Positions 25,101-40,100 of a stretch of 64,000 bases of DNA are shown piece after piece. The notes below the pieces were generated by a model that saw nothing but the letters and a program-made list of their open reading frames with translations, was not told where the DNA came from and ran no database searches. Both the position numbers and the translations under genes were made by a program. Source of the stretch: Diphasiastrum complanatum. Lineage: Eukaryota; Streptophyta; Lycopodiopsida; Lycopodiales; Lycopodiaceae. The stretch is from NCBI GenBank assembly GCA_029204225.1, contig CM055113.1, positions 30,507,524 through 30,571,523 on the forward strand, given 5' to 3'. The first letter of the stretch is position 1, and every line of letters starts with the position of its first letter.

Positions 25101-28100
25101 AAGCTTCCAACATTCTTTGTCTTCAAGAATGTTCTTGATCTTGAATTTCCATATGCTAAAGTTAGTGCCATCAAGCCGGCTGGCTTCACTCAGCATGCTC
25201 TCTACAAGACTAGACATAGCTGGATAGAAATAAAACACAAAAGACAAATTGGGGTTTTCACCCAACTAGGGTATGCAGCCACTTGCTCAATAACCCTTAG
25301 CTTCTGGATTTCAAACTATCCCCCTGTATGGCTGTCCTAGCCCTTGTCCAAGATCCACTCAGAACTTTCATTGAAGTCCCCACTGTAGAAAGCGCCCTCC
25401 TACAGTCCTGGCTGTCCAAAAAGACTCAAAATTTTGTCCCAAATTAGAAACTTTTTGGCTTCCTGTACTCCCCTTGCCAACAGTACTCCAACCATGCAGA
25501 TAGCACAGAGATCAGATGCCCCTACAAAAAGTGCTCCCTCCTCAATGGTAAATTGCTCTCCAGGAATGGCAGGAATCTGATCAAAGACAGGTCCAAGCTT
25601 TCACCACATCACAAGCAACATAACCTGCTCTGATACCATGACAAATTCCAAGGCCTAGCTATGGAGTATCATAACAACATAGTAAGTAGACTATGAAAGC
25701 TTCAGAAAACCAGCTATGGAGTAGAACACAAAAGCAAGAGAGAGAGGACTTCAAAGCTCACACAACTTGAATGATTATTCAAAGTGTAGTAGGGCGTGGG
25801 TTCTAACCTCTAACTCCTATTCTAATTTCTCCCCTTTTCAAAGTCCAAGCACAAAACAATGTATCACAATTTTCATATACTATATCACATTAGATGCAAA
25901 GAACAAATACACAAATGACTTACCTTGTCTCATCCAAAAGAGTCCATTGTAAAGTCTCCTCATTACATTCTTTAAATCGTATATGAGCTCGAGGCCGCTG
26001 GCATCCTCTCACCTTTCCTCTCTTTCCTTTTCAACCGCGCTATCACATCTGATTTCCCCTCCCCTTGGTCCACAAACCTTATCCATCCTATCCATAAAGA
26101 CAGTGATCCCATGAAAGCCGACAACTATCGTACCATCATGATTAGCCACCTCTTTGCCAAAGTTTATGGTTCTATTCTTCAGTTAGAGATCAGTACAGAC
26201 GTAGTTGCATTCAAACGATTTAAACGTATCAAAATTACATGAAACAAGAAGACGATGATAGAGATGGCAGGAGAAGACAATCAGCGATCATGGTGTCACT
26301 GAAGCTGCAGAAGTGGCTACCAACCAACATATTGAAATAAGGTCAACTTCAGAAGGTCTAAGATTGGACAAGCATTTTTCGAGGTTGGAATTGACAAAGT
26401 GCAAATTACTCTAAGAGGGAGTTGCAGGAGAAGTATAGACTATGGGTCTATATAATTAAATCGATATTCAAGAGGATGCTTCGTTTCACAGTTTCTTATC
26501 ATGGTGGCAAATGATAAGTTCATTGTTACATGTGACAGGTGTGACAAGCTATGTGATTGTCATTCTATGTTGTATCGGTTTGGTTGTGGTAGAAACTTTC
26601 TTGACTATCAAAACTAATATCACTTGAGATTTATGATTAATCAAAGTGATTGTTTGCTGTGGTTGTCAAGTAATTCCAGGATACCATCCAAGTCATAGTT
26701 GATTGTTCATGTGGTGGTACCAAGTGAGATCAATTCTTCTAGGAAAATCTGTTGAAGAAAAGTTGTTTCTTCAATTTATTGAATCTATCCAAGTTCATGT
26801 TCTATCATGTGGTAGATTCTATTGTTTCCAATAAGATTTGGAAGCTAAGGTTGTTGATTAGCTACTGAAAATCAACAGTGCAGGTTGTTGTTTAGCCTCA
26901 AGAAAAACAACAAGGTTTTATTTCTACGAATTGATAGGTTATTGATCAACCTTAGAAAATCAATATGAAGTCTTCTTAAGTGAAGGAGGTTTCTTCAAGG
27001 AAGATGGACGTACATCACTTGGGAAGTTTGCATATGACATAGTGTTAGGATAAATAGATGTGGAGCAAGTGACTCTATGTGCGAGATAGGGGAAGGATAT
27101 TCGATGGAGAAGGTAATGTCAAGTGCTTTGTGTGAGAAAGTATTTGAGGGGGAGTATCAGTTACTTTGTGTGAGGAAGCATTGTATATGTTTTATCTTTC
27201 TATTTGGGATGGTCTATTACTTGCATTTTTGGTTTGGTTAATGGATGACATTCTATTTGTCATTGTTGAAGAGTGGTTGGAATGCAAACATGAAGTGTAT
27301 ATCTAGGGGGAGTAGTTCAGGTAAAGTCCATCAAGTCCATCATAGGTGGTAACTTATGAAAGTACCAGGAGCATTGAAGTGGATTCAATTCAAGGAATCG
27401 ACACAAGTGGAGCCAACTACTTATGAAGTATAGGTTTCAAACGTGGGTGTTGATACATGAGATTTGATGTTGACATTTGTAGATCTATTTCCTACTTATG
27501 ATTGCCATGATGGTGGTGAGATCCTTACATATTTGTGGTAGCTTGGAAGATGTTCAAAAATGACCAAGGAAGTCAATCTTCAAGACACGTTCTCAAAGTT
27601 ATGGCAAATTAATCACGTCTACATTATTTGATTCAAGAGAGGAAGTCAAGGAATTAGGTAATATGTTGCACTCATGGAGGTCACACATATGTACTAAGAG
27701 ACATGAAGACAAAAACAAGATATTGGGAAGTCAAATGCAAAGGATCGACATACAAAGGAATTTGACATCATCAAACGAAGGAAGTTTTACATCTAGTAAT
27801 GAAGACATTGAGATCAGAGTTGATCGTGGATTCTACATCAGAATTGAGGATCTTCATTACATGGGCGGCATGGAGGATATACATGCATACTTGTGTTATG
27901 CATAGTTGCTGTTATTAACAATGTAAACAATAAGGGGGAGTGTTAGAGTTAATGTTCACATTGTTACCCCTAATGTTGTCATCTAGGATTAATTAGGACT
28001 ATTGGGCCATGCCTACCTATATTTAGTAAAATTAAGTTAGAATTTAGTCAAACTGAAGTTCGAGATTCTAGTGCTTGATTTGGTGCACAAGTTTTGCTAT

Positions 28101-31100
28101 AGATAGGTGTTGGTGCTTTTACCATATATAGAGACATTAGTTAGGCAATTGCTTTTGCTTTTCGGCATAGATCAAAGTCTATAAGTATGTAGTGCGCCCT
28201 ACCTCATTTGCAATGGGACATTTCTCATCATTTGTGTTCTCTCTCATGTGTTTGGCTATTGTTTCATCACAATAGGAATCTTGTCTTGGGTTACTTGTAT
28301 GAGCAAGTCGTTTTTCTAACAGTAGCCTCCACAACATGCAAAGAAAAAAAGAGCTTACAAGTTGCCCCATATGCCTAATTGCATTCTCTCCCCATAGCCA
28401 CCACCAAAATGCCTGTCAATGCTTGCAATTGCAATCTCCTTGTTGCTATTTTCATTTAGAACCTTCACACATCAAGAATGGAGCTCTCTAGGCTTTTCTT
28501 CAATGATCTTCCTCCCTCAAAATTGTATAGGTAGAATGGCTCGCCGTTAGGAAAAGTTCAATTTGTTTTTACTCATTTTCCACTATGTTCCATAGTATGG
28601 AACGAGTTCATTCTTCAATGAGTTTTAGAATAATGTGTGCATTGTCTTGACTAATTTTTGTAATGCGCCTATTTAGTTCTTTAATAGATTTATGTCATGA
28701 ACCTCCTTTGTTTATGGATACATGATAAGTATCTTCATGTGCCATGTGTTTGGGTGACTAGTACTTAGGCATCATTATCTTTTGTTGTCTAGGTGTTGTA
28801 TGCCTTGAAGATTTTTAATCGCCTGGACCAAACCAAACAAGGAGAGGTACAATATTTGTCTTCACATTGAAATTTTATTGAGGTTGGAGCAAGTGTCACA
28901 CTTATATTAGAGCCCTTGTTATATAAGGATTGCGTATTTTGACTAACTTCTAGTAGCTTAATGTTGGATTTTGAAAAAAAAATTGATGGGATTACTTATT
29001 TTCAACTTGTGTAGTTTGCTTGCACCAGTGCAGAAGAAGTAGAAAAGTGGATTGCAGCCTTCCAACATGCTAAAGAGGAGGTGATGTATTGCATATAATT
29101 GGTAGATGTGCAATTGATTGTAAATTGCAACTTTAAACTACTGGCTTTTAGCAGTTTTGTTATTATGTGGATTAGACTAGACCCTTGTGGGGCTAGGCGC
29201 TGTCAATCTGTACTTTTTTGTTCGATGAGCTCACAATCTAGATGATATGGAATATTCACATATAACTTGTTGTTCTTGCTAGCTTTGATTCTAAAAGCTT
29301 ATTCACTCAATCAAAACCCCTACAAATTGATAATGGACGTTGTGGTTACATACTGCAGGCTGAGTATGACAAAGAAAGAGCAAGTGGTCATAGATTTATC
29401 AGTAGTGAAGACGAGTATGTTTCCAAAGGAAGCTTGTATTACTTGAAGCTTGTGTTTGAGGTTTGAGATTTGAGTAGATTTCCTTCAAACTAGTCACTAG
29501 TCTTGCGTGTTCTTTTATAGTGGTTGGTTCAAGCTAGAGTACGTTGCTTCTTTATAGGGCTTCTCATTCAAGCTTCTAAATCTATTTCAATTCTTGAAAC
29601 TTTTACATGCAGGTTTAAGTTGAATGGAGTTCGCTTTAGTAGTTGGTCATTGACCAAGCTCATTTATATCGGTAGAGGTAAGGAAGGATTTTGTGGAAGT
29701 AAAGCTCGTGAAACCAAAGGTTATTATATTCAACCTTATTAAAAGTGAGTTTTTGGATTCGTACTTGAATGACAAACTTTTCACTGTAGGTCCGGATTCT
29801 CTTCTTAGACGCCCTTCTATTGTCACACAAGAACCTGGCTTTGATGATTTTTATAGCAACGGAGGTGATGCAATTGAGCAAGCTGATTGGAGATGCTTCC
29901 GGACCGTTAATGGTTAGTATGATGAATGATCGGAAGGATATATTGTTTAAGAAGCTTTTAGTTGTAATTTACAATTTGGTCCTTTCCTTACTAGAAAAAA
30001 ATGCAACTAATCTGCGAAGAGTATGAAGTTGTATTCTTCAGATCACTCGAGTCTGATTTGGCATTGTATGTGTTTGATTGGAACTTTTTTGCGGTCGGGA
30101 TGCCAAATTCAACATCCTTCAGGTCTTCGAATATTTGAGGATGTAACAGTGTCAAAGGTAACCTAACATACTATATCATGATAGAATTATGCAGGTTATG
30201 ATTCTCTTTTAGTTCTCAAAAAGTCCGATTTTTAGGACTAGCAAATTTTTTGTTTACCTCTACAGTACCTTGCTTACGTAGAAAAGAAACTACCTTGCTT
30301 ATATACAAAGAAACTAAGTGATAAGCATGCACTATGTTCATACTTATTTAGCATTTGAGTTCGTCAAGGAGCATTTCATTTAATCTCTGATTTAGATGTC
30401 CCTACACAAATTGTGTTTTTTTTGTTGTGGATCATTGGGCTTCTTGATCTAGTCTTGCCTAGGAAGTTACATTAAACCGATTGTGTAGTAGTTAAATGCA
30501 TAATATTGGGACCTCCCTCGCCCTTGAGCCTTGGGCTTTGTGTTCTTGTTATTAGTGGACATTTATACCATATGTTTGGGTCCTTGGGACTATCCATGTA
30601 ATGGTGACATTTATCATCGACAGTTTGACTTATCTGTCCATGATTGGGCCCAATTAGTAGTTCACGGCCCTAACCTAAATAATGGCTCGTCAAATAGAAA
30701 AATAGGCCACACAGATTCATTGCAATTGTTTGGAGACTAGTCGATTGAATCAGAGATTAGAGATTAGTCTAGTATAGCTTCAGATTACATTCAATCCAGG
30801 TATTCTAAACTTTTTACTTATTTTGTACTGGAAAATGATGATTATTCTGTTTGTCATCTAGTGTCCTTTTATGTTTCAAATTCATGGAAAATAAAATGTC
30901 AGTCAATTCGAATTGAAGCCCAAAGTCTATGGGTAATATCATTGACGAGGGCTTGAGCACCATGTAAATACAAGTCATTATGAGTCATGAATATCTACAA
31001 ACTTGGGTTTCTAGAAGTCAAACTTGAGGTGTTGTTTCATTTAATGAGGGTCTTGGTTAAAATTTGAATCATATTAATGATGAGAGACTTGGCATGTGGG

Positions 31101-34100
31101 AATATCAATCCTACGATCATTGTCATCTACTTTGTGCATGGTTACCATCAAATCTGTTAAAATGTCATGTTTCAAAATGCATTTGAAACATGCCTTTTTT
31201 GAACCCTTTTTTTTGGGCCCTAAGGCCCCAATACAGTCCCAAAAGGCCTTCCCCTTGTATTCTAGGGACCAATGGACTCCTAGCTTGCTGCCTCGATCCT
31301 AACTAGCTGCCCGGATCCCTAACTTGTGAGTTGCATTGTTTTTGTGGTTCGCACCACCTCTACCATTACTTTCAACCATACCTCTTCCCTCTCTTCTTCC
31401 TTTGCTGAGTTTTTTTTGCAGGTAAAGGTTTTTGGATGTGCTGGGAACATCAAGAGGCTGTTTTATTGACACTATTGATTGCTACAAGGAGTTGTACAAG
31501 ATTTTTGCATGTTGGAGGCCTCTTTGAATGACTCAAGAGAAGTTTCTTGCTATTTCTTGGGATTGATACAAGACTTTGAGGCAGCCTCTAATCCCTAGGG
31601 CGCCCAGATCAACCTGTTAACATACCCAATCCAATGCTTGAATCTGGGTATTGGACAGGTGGAGAAAACAGCCATAATATGCAATTTTCAGACCTAAATC
31701 TTTCCATTTTACCTCTTTTTGAGATGCCTTGAACCAAGCCTGTTCTAATCATTGGGGAAGCAAATGGAATGGTGATTGATGATGGACTCACTTCTATGTT
31801 CTACGATCCATGTAGATGTTTGGAATGGTTTTCATTCTCAAAAGTTATGGTCCAACATCACATTATTCATGCTCTATATTTTTTGAAGAGATGATTACGA
31901 GCAGTTTTCCATGAAAATTTATGACCTTTGTTAGTCATAGTAGATTCAATGCTTTTTCTCATTTGATGTGCTCATTCAACCACTTTTATAATGTATGAAA
32001 CCTTCCAACTCCTAAATAGACGTATGGGTTGTCAAAACCCTAAAAATACACCCAAAAAATGGTCAGCAGTGTTTCAAAAGTTTTAAACATTTGATGGTAA
32101 CATTGATTGTGATCCCAAAAAATCCATATGGTCTACCTTGAGCCACTAGAACAAGTTTGGTTGAGGTTTTTTTCTCTATGCATGGAAGCTGTGCACTCTT
32201 CTCTTTCTCAATAAGCTTATCCTTTCAGTTTTGTGTGCTATCTTAGGGTTTGTGAAGGTGCCAAGGTTACACCCCGATTCGAACAGGTCAATTCGCACCG
32301 GCCGGTTCGAACCGATTCTTTTAGGTTCGAACCGGCAGGCCAGGTTCGAATCGGAAAACGGTTCGAACCTGTCTTTTCCATTTTTCAAAAAAAAAAATGA
32401 TTTTATCCGATGTACAAGTCATATGTTCACTGTACAGATACCTAATAGCCTCTAAATTTACAGATATCAAGAATCAGGATAATCAGATCTCTTGCGACCT
32501 GTGACCTCTTGTATCAAAACATAATGACCCAAGTTTAAGTCTTAAGAGAACTGCAGTTACCAGTAAGTTGTAAGTTGTAACCATATCCTGGGTACAAGGA
32601 TATGCTTGCTAAGGACTCAGGAGACTGTGGAGTTTGGAGTTTGGACTTTGGAGTTGGAACTTGCCACTTCAAATTTGGAACTTAAGGTTTTAGAAATTAG
32701 GAGTATAACTGAAATTTTGAGACTTGAACTCAGAGCTGATAAATTATAATAGTGACCACTGATCAATGACTACTAACTAGTTACTAACTTACTAGTGACC
32801 ACTGAGTCACTTGACACTGACTAGTCTGATTATTGATATGTATTATGTATTATGGATATAGTTACGGACTACAGGATACAGGCCTACTGGGCTACTCTGC
32901 ATATATTCCGCAGGCCTCTTTACATTTACTGTTGGTTATGTATATTTCTGGTTACGCATTTTATATTAGTCATGTACAGGCCCCAGAGCCTTTTTTATAT
33001 GCTTATGACCAGCACTGGGTCCTTTTGTATGACATTGACTGGCCTTGGGCCCTTATTATATGGTTATATGTGGAGTGGGGGCCCGTAGGAGGGCGCACTA
33101 TTTTCCCTCCACATTTTGCCTCCCTTTACTTTTGAATTCCTATTTTAGGGTTCATTGGTAGGGTATTTATAGGGGCATTTGTACACTCATTTTTCAGATT
33201 ATTGATTGGTATTGCTTGGGCTCTTCGTGGGAGAACCTATTGTCTTGTCTATTGCTTGTAGGGCTTTAGTCTATTGCTGTCTTTTATGCTTCATTGATTC
33301 ATAACTTGGTATCAGAGCACTTTCCTGATTGCTGAATTTCAGATTTGATTTTCTGATTGGGTGCCCATTTTCCTTGCTGATTTTTCTCTCTTTGCTGAGG
33401 GCTTTCGTCTCTTTGCTTTAGCAACATTCAGCACAGTTTGGAGGAGGACCAACTCCCATCAGAGCATTTTCCTTGGCGGAGCTTTAGCAGATAGTTAGCG
33501 GAAGTACTTCCGCTAAATTTGGCGGCCAGAAATTTATTTATTTATTTATTTATTTTTTTGGGCAGATTATTTCCGGCGCACGAGTTCCAAATCCTTTTCC
33601 CTTTTTTTTTTTTTTTGAATCCTCCATTTGATTCAGGGAGAGGATTCCCAGCCATCTTTTCAGCATTGATTGGAGGCTGTCCAGCGCCCTACTTCATCAC
33701 ATTTTTCAGCCATTGTTCCAGCAGAGTTTCAGCCATATTTCAGTTTTGATTGGAGGCTGTCCATCGCCCTATTTCATCACGTTTTCCACAGATTTCCAGC
33801 CATATTTTCAGCATTGATTGGAGGCTGTCCAGCGCCCACTTTCATTCTCCTTGTGGTCACATTTTCCAGCCAGCTCTTCGCACACGCTTGGAGCTCTATC
33901 AAGAGGTATCTTTGCTGGTTTTTCCTTGCTTTCCACACCTTTTCTTGACATTTGTCATTTCCTTTCTTGCTCTTAGTGTCGTTTGTGTACCTAAAGCGTA
34001 TTTGGGGTGACGACAAAAGTCCGCTCCCTCCGATATTAAGCTTTTCTTACACTCTCTTCACTTCCTGCATTCCTTGACCATGGATACTTCCCCTACATCT

Positions 34101-37100
34101 TCTGAGCCTCGCATACCGTCTTCCACTTACACGGAAGCAATTCATACGGAGCCTCCGGAAGGCCCACTGTGCGGCTATTCTTTCTGTTCAGCCAGTTCAG
34201 CCTATTGCGGATGCACCACCTTTGCCACAGGTATTTTCTGAACTGTTGCGTGAATTTGAGCATGTTTTTAGAGAGCCGACTCAGTTACCACCTTTACGAG
34301 ATGTCAACCACCATATAGACCTTGTTTTCTCTGCATCACCTCCTTCTCGTCCTCCTTTTCGTATGTCTATTGTTGAGCGCGAGGAAGTCCAGCGTCAGGT
34401 GTCTGATTTATTACTTCAAGGCCTTATTGTTCCTAGCAACAGTCCTTTTGGTGCTCCTGTTTTACTTGTTGATAAGAAGGATGGAACTAAACGTCTATGT
34501 ATTGATTATCGTGCTTTAAATAAACTTACTATCCGTAATCAGTACCCTATCCCTCATATGGATGACCTGTTTGACCAGTTAGGCCAAGCCAAGATCTTTT
34601 CTAAACTTGACCTCTGTTCCGGTTATCACCAGATTCGTATGCATCCTCCTGATGAGCACAAGACACCTTTCCGTACCCACTTTGGTCTGTATGAGTTTCG
34701 TGTCCTTCCTTTTGGTGTTACCAATGACCCGTCCACTTTTCAGAATGTCATGAATAACATTTTTCGTCCTCTGCTTGGAAAGTGTGTCATTGTTTATTTT
34801 GACGATATTCTCATTTATAGCACCACTCTCTCTCTTCATGTTCAGCACGTTCGTTCTGTTTTTGTTTTGTTAGTTACTCATCATCTGTATGCTAAACGTT
34901 CTAAATGTTCTTTTGCTGTTGTACAAATCGAGTTTTTGGGCTTCTTTGTTACTATTGGTACTGTTCGTCTCGACCCTCGTAAGGTCCGTTCTATTCTTTC
35001 ATGGCCTGTGCCTGCTGATGTTCATGATGTTCGTATGTTTCTTGGTCTTGCTATCCATCTTCGTAAACCAGTTGCTCATTTTGCCACTCTTGCATCTCCT
35101 TTGCATGCTCTATTGAAAAAGGAAACTTCGTTTGCTTGGACTCCCGCATGTCAGTCAGCTTTTGATACTTTGAAGGTTAAGCTTACCACTGCCCCTGTTT
35201 TATGTCTTCCAGATTTTTCCCAGCGTTTTGCTGTTGAGACTGATGCTAGTTCCACAGGATTAGGTGCTTTGTTACGTCAGCGTCAGTGTGTTATTGCATA
35301 TGAATCCCGTCGTCTTCGTTCGTATGAGCAGCGCTATTCCACTCATGAAAAAGAGTTGCTTGCTATCATTTTTGCTTTAAAGAAGTGGCGTCATTATCTG
35401 TATCGTGTTCCGTTTGATGTTTTTACTGATCACCAGTCACTTCGTTATTTGTATACACAAAAGGATCTTAGTGATCGTCAGTACCGTTGGCTTCAATTTT
35501 TACAGTGCTTTCATTTTGATATTCATTATAAGCCTGGTAAAAGTAACGCTGCTGCTGATGCTTTGTCTCGTTTACCTGCTCTTACTTACAGTCTTGTTAC
35601 GTCTCCCCACTCTTGGTATGATGATCTTCCTCAGGCTTATGCCACATGTCCAGACTTTCGTGATGTTATGTCGTATGCCTCTCGTCCTTCCTCTCACCCT
35701 CACCAAGTTTATTCCATTGTTAATCATCGTTTGTTTCACTATGGTTCGTTATGTATTCCCAACACTCTCGACATACGTCCACAGCTCCTTCTTGATGCCC
35801 ATTCCTCTCCTGTTGGTGGCCATTTTGGTTTTCAGAAGTCCTTGTTCCGTTTGAAAGAACATTTTTATTGGCCTTCCATGAAGCGTGAGCTTTCCCACCT
35901 TATTCATACTTGTGATTTTTGTCTTCGTAACAAGTATTCATGTGAAAAACCTGGCGGTCTCCTTCAAAGTTGGCCTATTCCTTTCCGGCAGTGGGCTGAT
36001 ATATCTATGGACTTCATTTTAGGTCTTCCCCGTACTCAGCATGGTCATGATTCTTGTTTGGTGGTAGTTGATAGGTTTTCTAAACAAGCTCATTTCATAC
36101 CAGTCAGACGGACTATTACAGCAGAGCAGTGTGGTCGTATATTTATTTCTGAGATTTTCCGCTTACATGGTCTCCCACGATCTATACTTACTGATCGGGA
36201 TACCAAGTTTACATCAGGTTTTTGGACAGAGCTTATGCGTATCTTGGATGTTAGGATACTTATGGGCACTGCTTATCATTCTTCTGCGGATGGTCAGTCT
36301 GAGGTTATTAACCGGGTATTGGAGGATTATTTACGACATTATGTTTCTCCTTCTGGTCGTGATTGGGATCATCATTTATGTTTGGCTGAGTATAGTTATA
36401 ACAGTTCTGTTAGTTCCAGCACAGGTGTTTCTCCTTTCCTGCTTGCTCATGGATACTCACCAGTTCTACCAGGTATACCTGCTCCTCCAGATGATGCACC
36501 TGTTACTATTTCATCTTATCTTTCGAGTGCTCGGGAGATTATTACTAGAGCTGCTACTCATTTACAGCATATTCAGTAGCGGTACAGGACCATTGTTGAT
36601 CGTCATCGGCGCCATGTTGAGTTTGCAGAGGGAGATATTGTTTTTCTCCGGTTACGCTTTGCTCGCCATCGTTTTGTACAGGGTCTTGCTTCTACTGAGA
36701 AGCTTGCGCCGCGCTATTATGGGCCTTTTCAGATTCTTGAGCCCCTCAGTCCAGTTACATATCGTCTTGAGTTACTTGTTGCTACTCGGGCTTGTGATAT
36801 CTTTCATGTCAGTTTATTACGTGTTGCTATTGAGGATGATGCTCCTCGAGATTCCTCATTTCCTACAGATCCAGAGCTTTTTCCATTCCTGCCAGCTGCT
36901 ATTTTACAGGTGCGCTTATTGCATATAGTCGTCGCCATCGGCAGGTTCAGTTTTTGGTCCAGTGGGATGGTCGTCCTATTGAGGAGGCTACTTGGGATCC
37001 CATTGATGTTTTTTATCATACCCCTATCCTGGCTGATCAGGCTCGCTCACTTGCAGCTACCATTGCTTCTCGGGATGCTCCGGCTTCTCTTGATGTTCCT

Positions 37101-40100
37101 TTCTCAGATGGGATATCTTGATGCAGTATTTTTTTTTGGCACTAGTTCTTATCTTATTTTGCCTACATTGGGGGCAATGTTCTTTATAGCCAGGGAGTGT
37201 TACGGACTACAGGATACAGGCCTACTGGGCTACTCTGCATATATTCCGCAGGCCTCTTTACATTTACTGTTGGTTATGTATATTTCTAGTTACGCATTTT
37301 ATATTAGTCATGTACAGGCCCCAGAGCCTTTTTTATATGCTTATGACCCGCGCTGGGTCCTTTTTTATGACATTGATTGGCCTTGGGCCCTTATTATATT
37401 GTTATATGTGGAGTGGGGGCCCGTAGGAGGGCGCACTATTTTCCTTCCACATTTTGCCTCCCTTTACTTTTGAATTCCTATTTTAGGGCTCATTGGTAGG
37501 GTATTTATAGGGGCATTTGTACACTCATTTTTCAGATTATTGATTGGTATTGCTTGGGCTCTTCGTGGGAGAACCTATTGTCTTGTCTATTGCTTGTAGG
37601 GCTTTAGTCTATTGCTGTCTTTTATGCTTCATTGATTCAACACCTGAGATTTTGATCATAACTGATATTAAATGGTAGCTAGGTAGAGTCTAAACCGTAG
37701 GAGTCAGGACTGTACATTGTAATTTTGTTTCAAAGTTGAAAGTTGAAGCTCAAACTTATTTGCAAATTGCAATGTCGAGATCGGAGAAAGCTTAAAAGAA
37801 TAAACAAGAAGGCTATGACAATGTTTGAGAAAGGCTAAAGCCAAAAAAATTTAGGTTAGAAACTTAGATTCATCATTCATCATTCAAAAATGAACATTGA
37901 ACATTTAACATTCTATATTTAAGTTGTAACTACTAACATAATACATTAAATACCAATCAAAATTGTAAAACCATTAGTAACTACTAACTACTGAATCTTG
38001 AATCCTGAATCTTGATATTCCTAAATTCTAATTAGTAATTAGATAATCGACTAACAGACTACAGTTAACTTCAGAAATCAGAAATTTCAAATGAGAATTC
38101 ATAATATATCATGATTCAAATTTCATAACATAATAGTAAACTGTAAATACACATGCCAGGTGCCTCTTGAGTCCGGTCACCAATGTAATGCCACATGCGA
38201 CATGTCACATGTCTCAGTTCTGATGATAAATCATGATGTGTAAACATCTCAAGAGTCAATGCTCATGTAGTGACATCTACAATCTACAATGTACAATGAG
38301 CACTCTAAGCTCTCCTACGCATGAGTCTCCTACTCACTGGTGCTGTGGAGCCTGTTGTGGTCTCTAAATGTCAGCTACGAAATCCTCATCGGAGGCAGAG
38401 GTATGATGCCCCTCATCCTCATCCCCATTCTCCTCGGACTCCTCATCCACATACTCCTCCTCCTCTAAGGACTCTGACCCTGACGACGCCACAGAATCAG
38501 ACTCGTTGTCAGGGGTCTCAGGGCTGTGAGCACGGGAGCTGCTACCCTGTGCTCTGCTCGAGTTACAGGTCTTGCACGCAAGGAGGGACAAACATATTAT
38601 TGCCTGCAAATTAGTAAATTACAATAATTAGTTCGAACTTTGATTATTTAATTCAAGACCTTAGACAAGTGACAAGTCAAAAGCCACATGCAACGAGTTG
38701 TCAACCTTGATAGCAAGTACTAACTTCTAAGAGCTTTGAGGCTAGAGCTAAATCCTAATTTCTCACCTGCACTCTGCATGGCCACCTCATGGAGGAATGC
38801 GTACATGTAGGTCTCCTGCCTGAAAATCTGGAGCTCATCCAGCAAGTTAGCCTGCTCGAGTACATCAGGATAAACTCGGGAGATGTAGGCATTCCAGCCA
38901 TCCTTGAGCTCCCTATTTGTGAACTGGTCCTCATTCCTCCAAACAAAGTGGATGGAGTATGTGGGCCATGGCATGCAGGGGCTTATGAAACCACTCCCAC
39001 CTGCCCTGCCAAAGGAGCCAGACCTCCTCAAGCTTGCAAGAAATTAGAATGATTTCAAACATGATTCAAGTTTCAAACATTAGTTACAAGTTACAACTTA
39101 GAAGTTTCAAGTTGGAACTTAGCACCGACTACGTACTAGTAACTACTAACTAGTAAGGCTTAAGTAATAAGTGTCAGGCTTCAGCGAATCGCGATATACC
39201 TCTCTGGGCTAATGGTCGTGCAAATTCTCAACTGCTCGCCCAACCTGTCCATGAACTCGTACAAGAGGCCCAATGTGCAGCCCTCTCAATCTGTAAGGCG
39301 CAGGACAGTGTAGAAAGGCTGTAGGCCCACCACAATGGATCGAGACTCATCCCAAAATGATGAATACATAACGGTCCGCTCGAATCTCTTACTCCTGGGC
39401 TCCTGTGATGGCCCCCAATGCGCCCACTCAACGACAACAACCATCTGCCTCAAGCCCTGATGAACTTTCAGTAGTCGCTCCAGGACCAGGAACATAAATG
39501 CAAACCTGCAGAGGGCACAAGTGACAAGTTCTAACTTCTGAGTCCCGAGTCTTGACAACATAGTACATGCATGTGCCATGAAATATGATGCATTGCAATT
39601 TGCATTGAACATTCAAGAGTAGGGCCTAGGTACATACTACATTGAAGTTTTGAACATTCAGTGCTGAGGTGCTTGCAAAGTTACAAACTAGTAACTACTA
39701 AGTTCTAACTACAATAGCCATTACTTAGCTACTAGTAAGTTGTACTTGTAACTAAACACTGAACAACAAATTCTTGCCAACAGAAGCGCACTCAAATTTG
39801 AGTTGCAACTTTGCTACCTGGTGGGGGCAGGTCTCAAGACATCCAAGGTGGACTGTCTCGCGAAGGCAGGACCCTGGGCACCTTGGTGACAAATCTCACT
39901 AAGGACTGTGCGATACATACCAAGTTACGAATAGAGCCACAACTGATCTAGAGCTAAGCTATGAAAGCATCACATAAGCAAGACTTAAGCTATGAAAGCA
40001 GCACATAAGCAAGACTTAACCCTAGAAAGCAGGAAAGAGAGAGATTAAGGAGGCTAAAGAGAGAGATCAATATCATCAGCTGAATAACAGATGACACAGT

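Noticed and set aside
34322-36928. Alternative plus-strand frames overlapping the gypsy pol region (for example 35405-35854 and 36068-36928)
   Set aside because: Out-of-frame shadows of the pol gene, T-rich and without domains.
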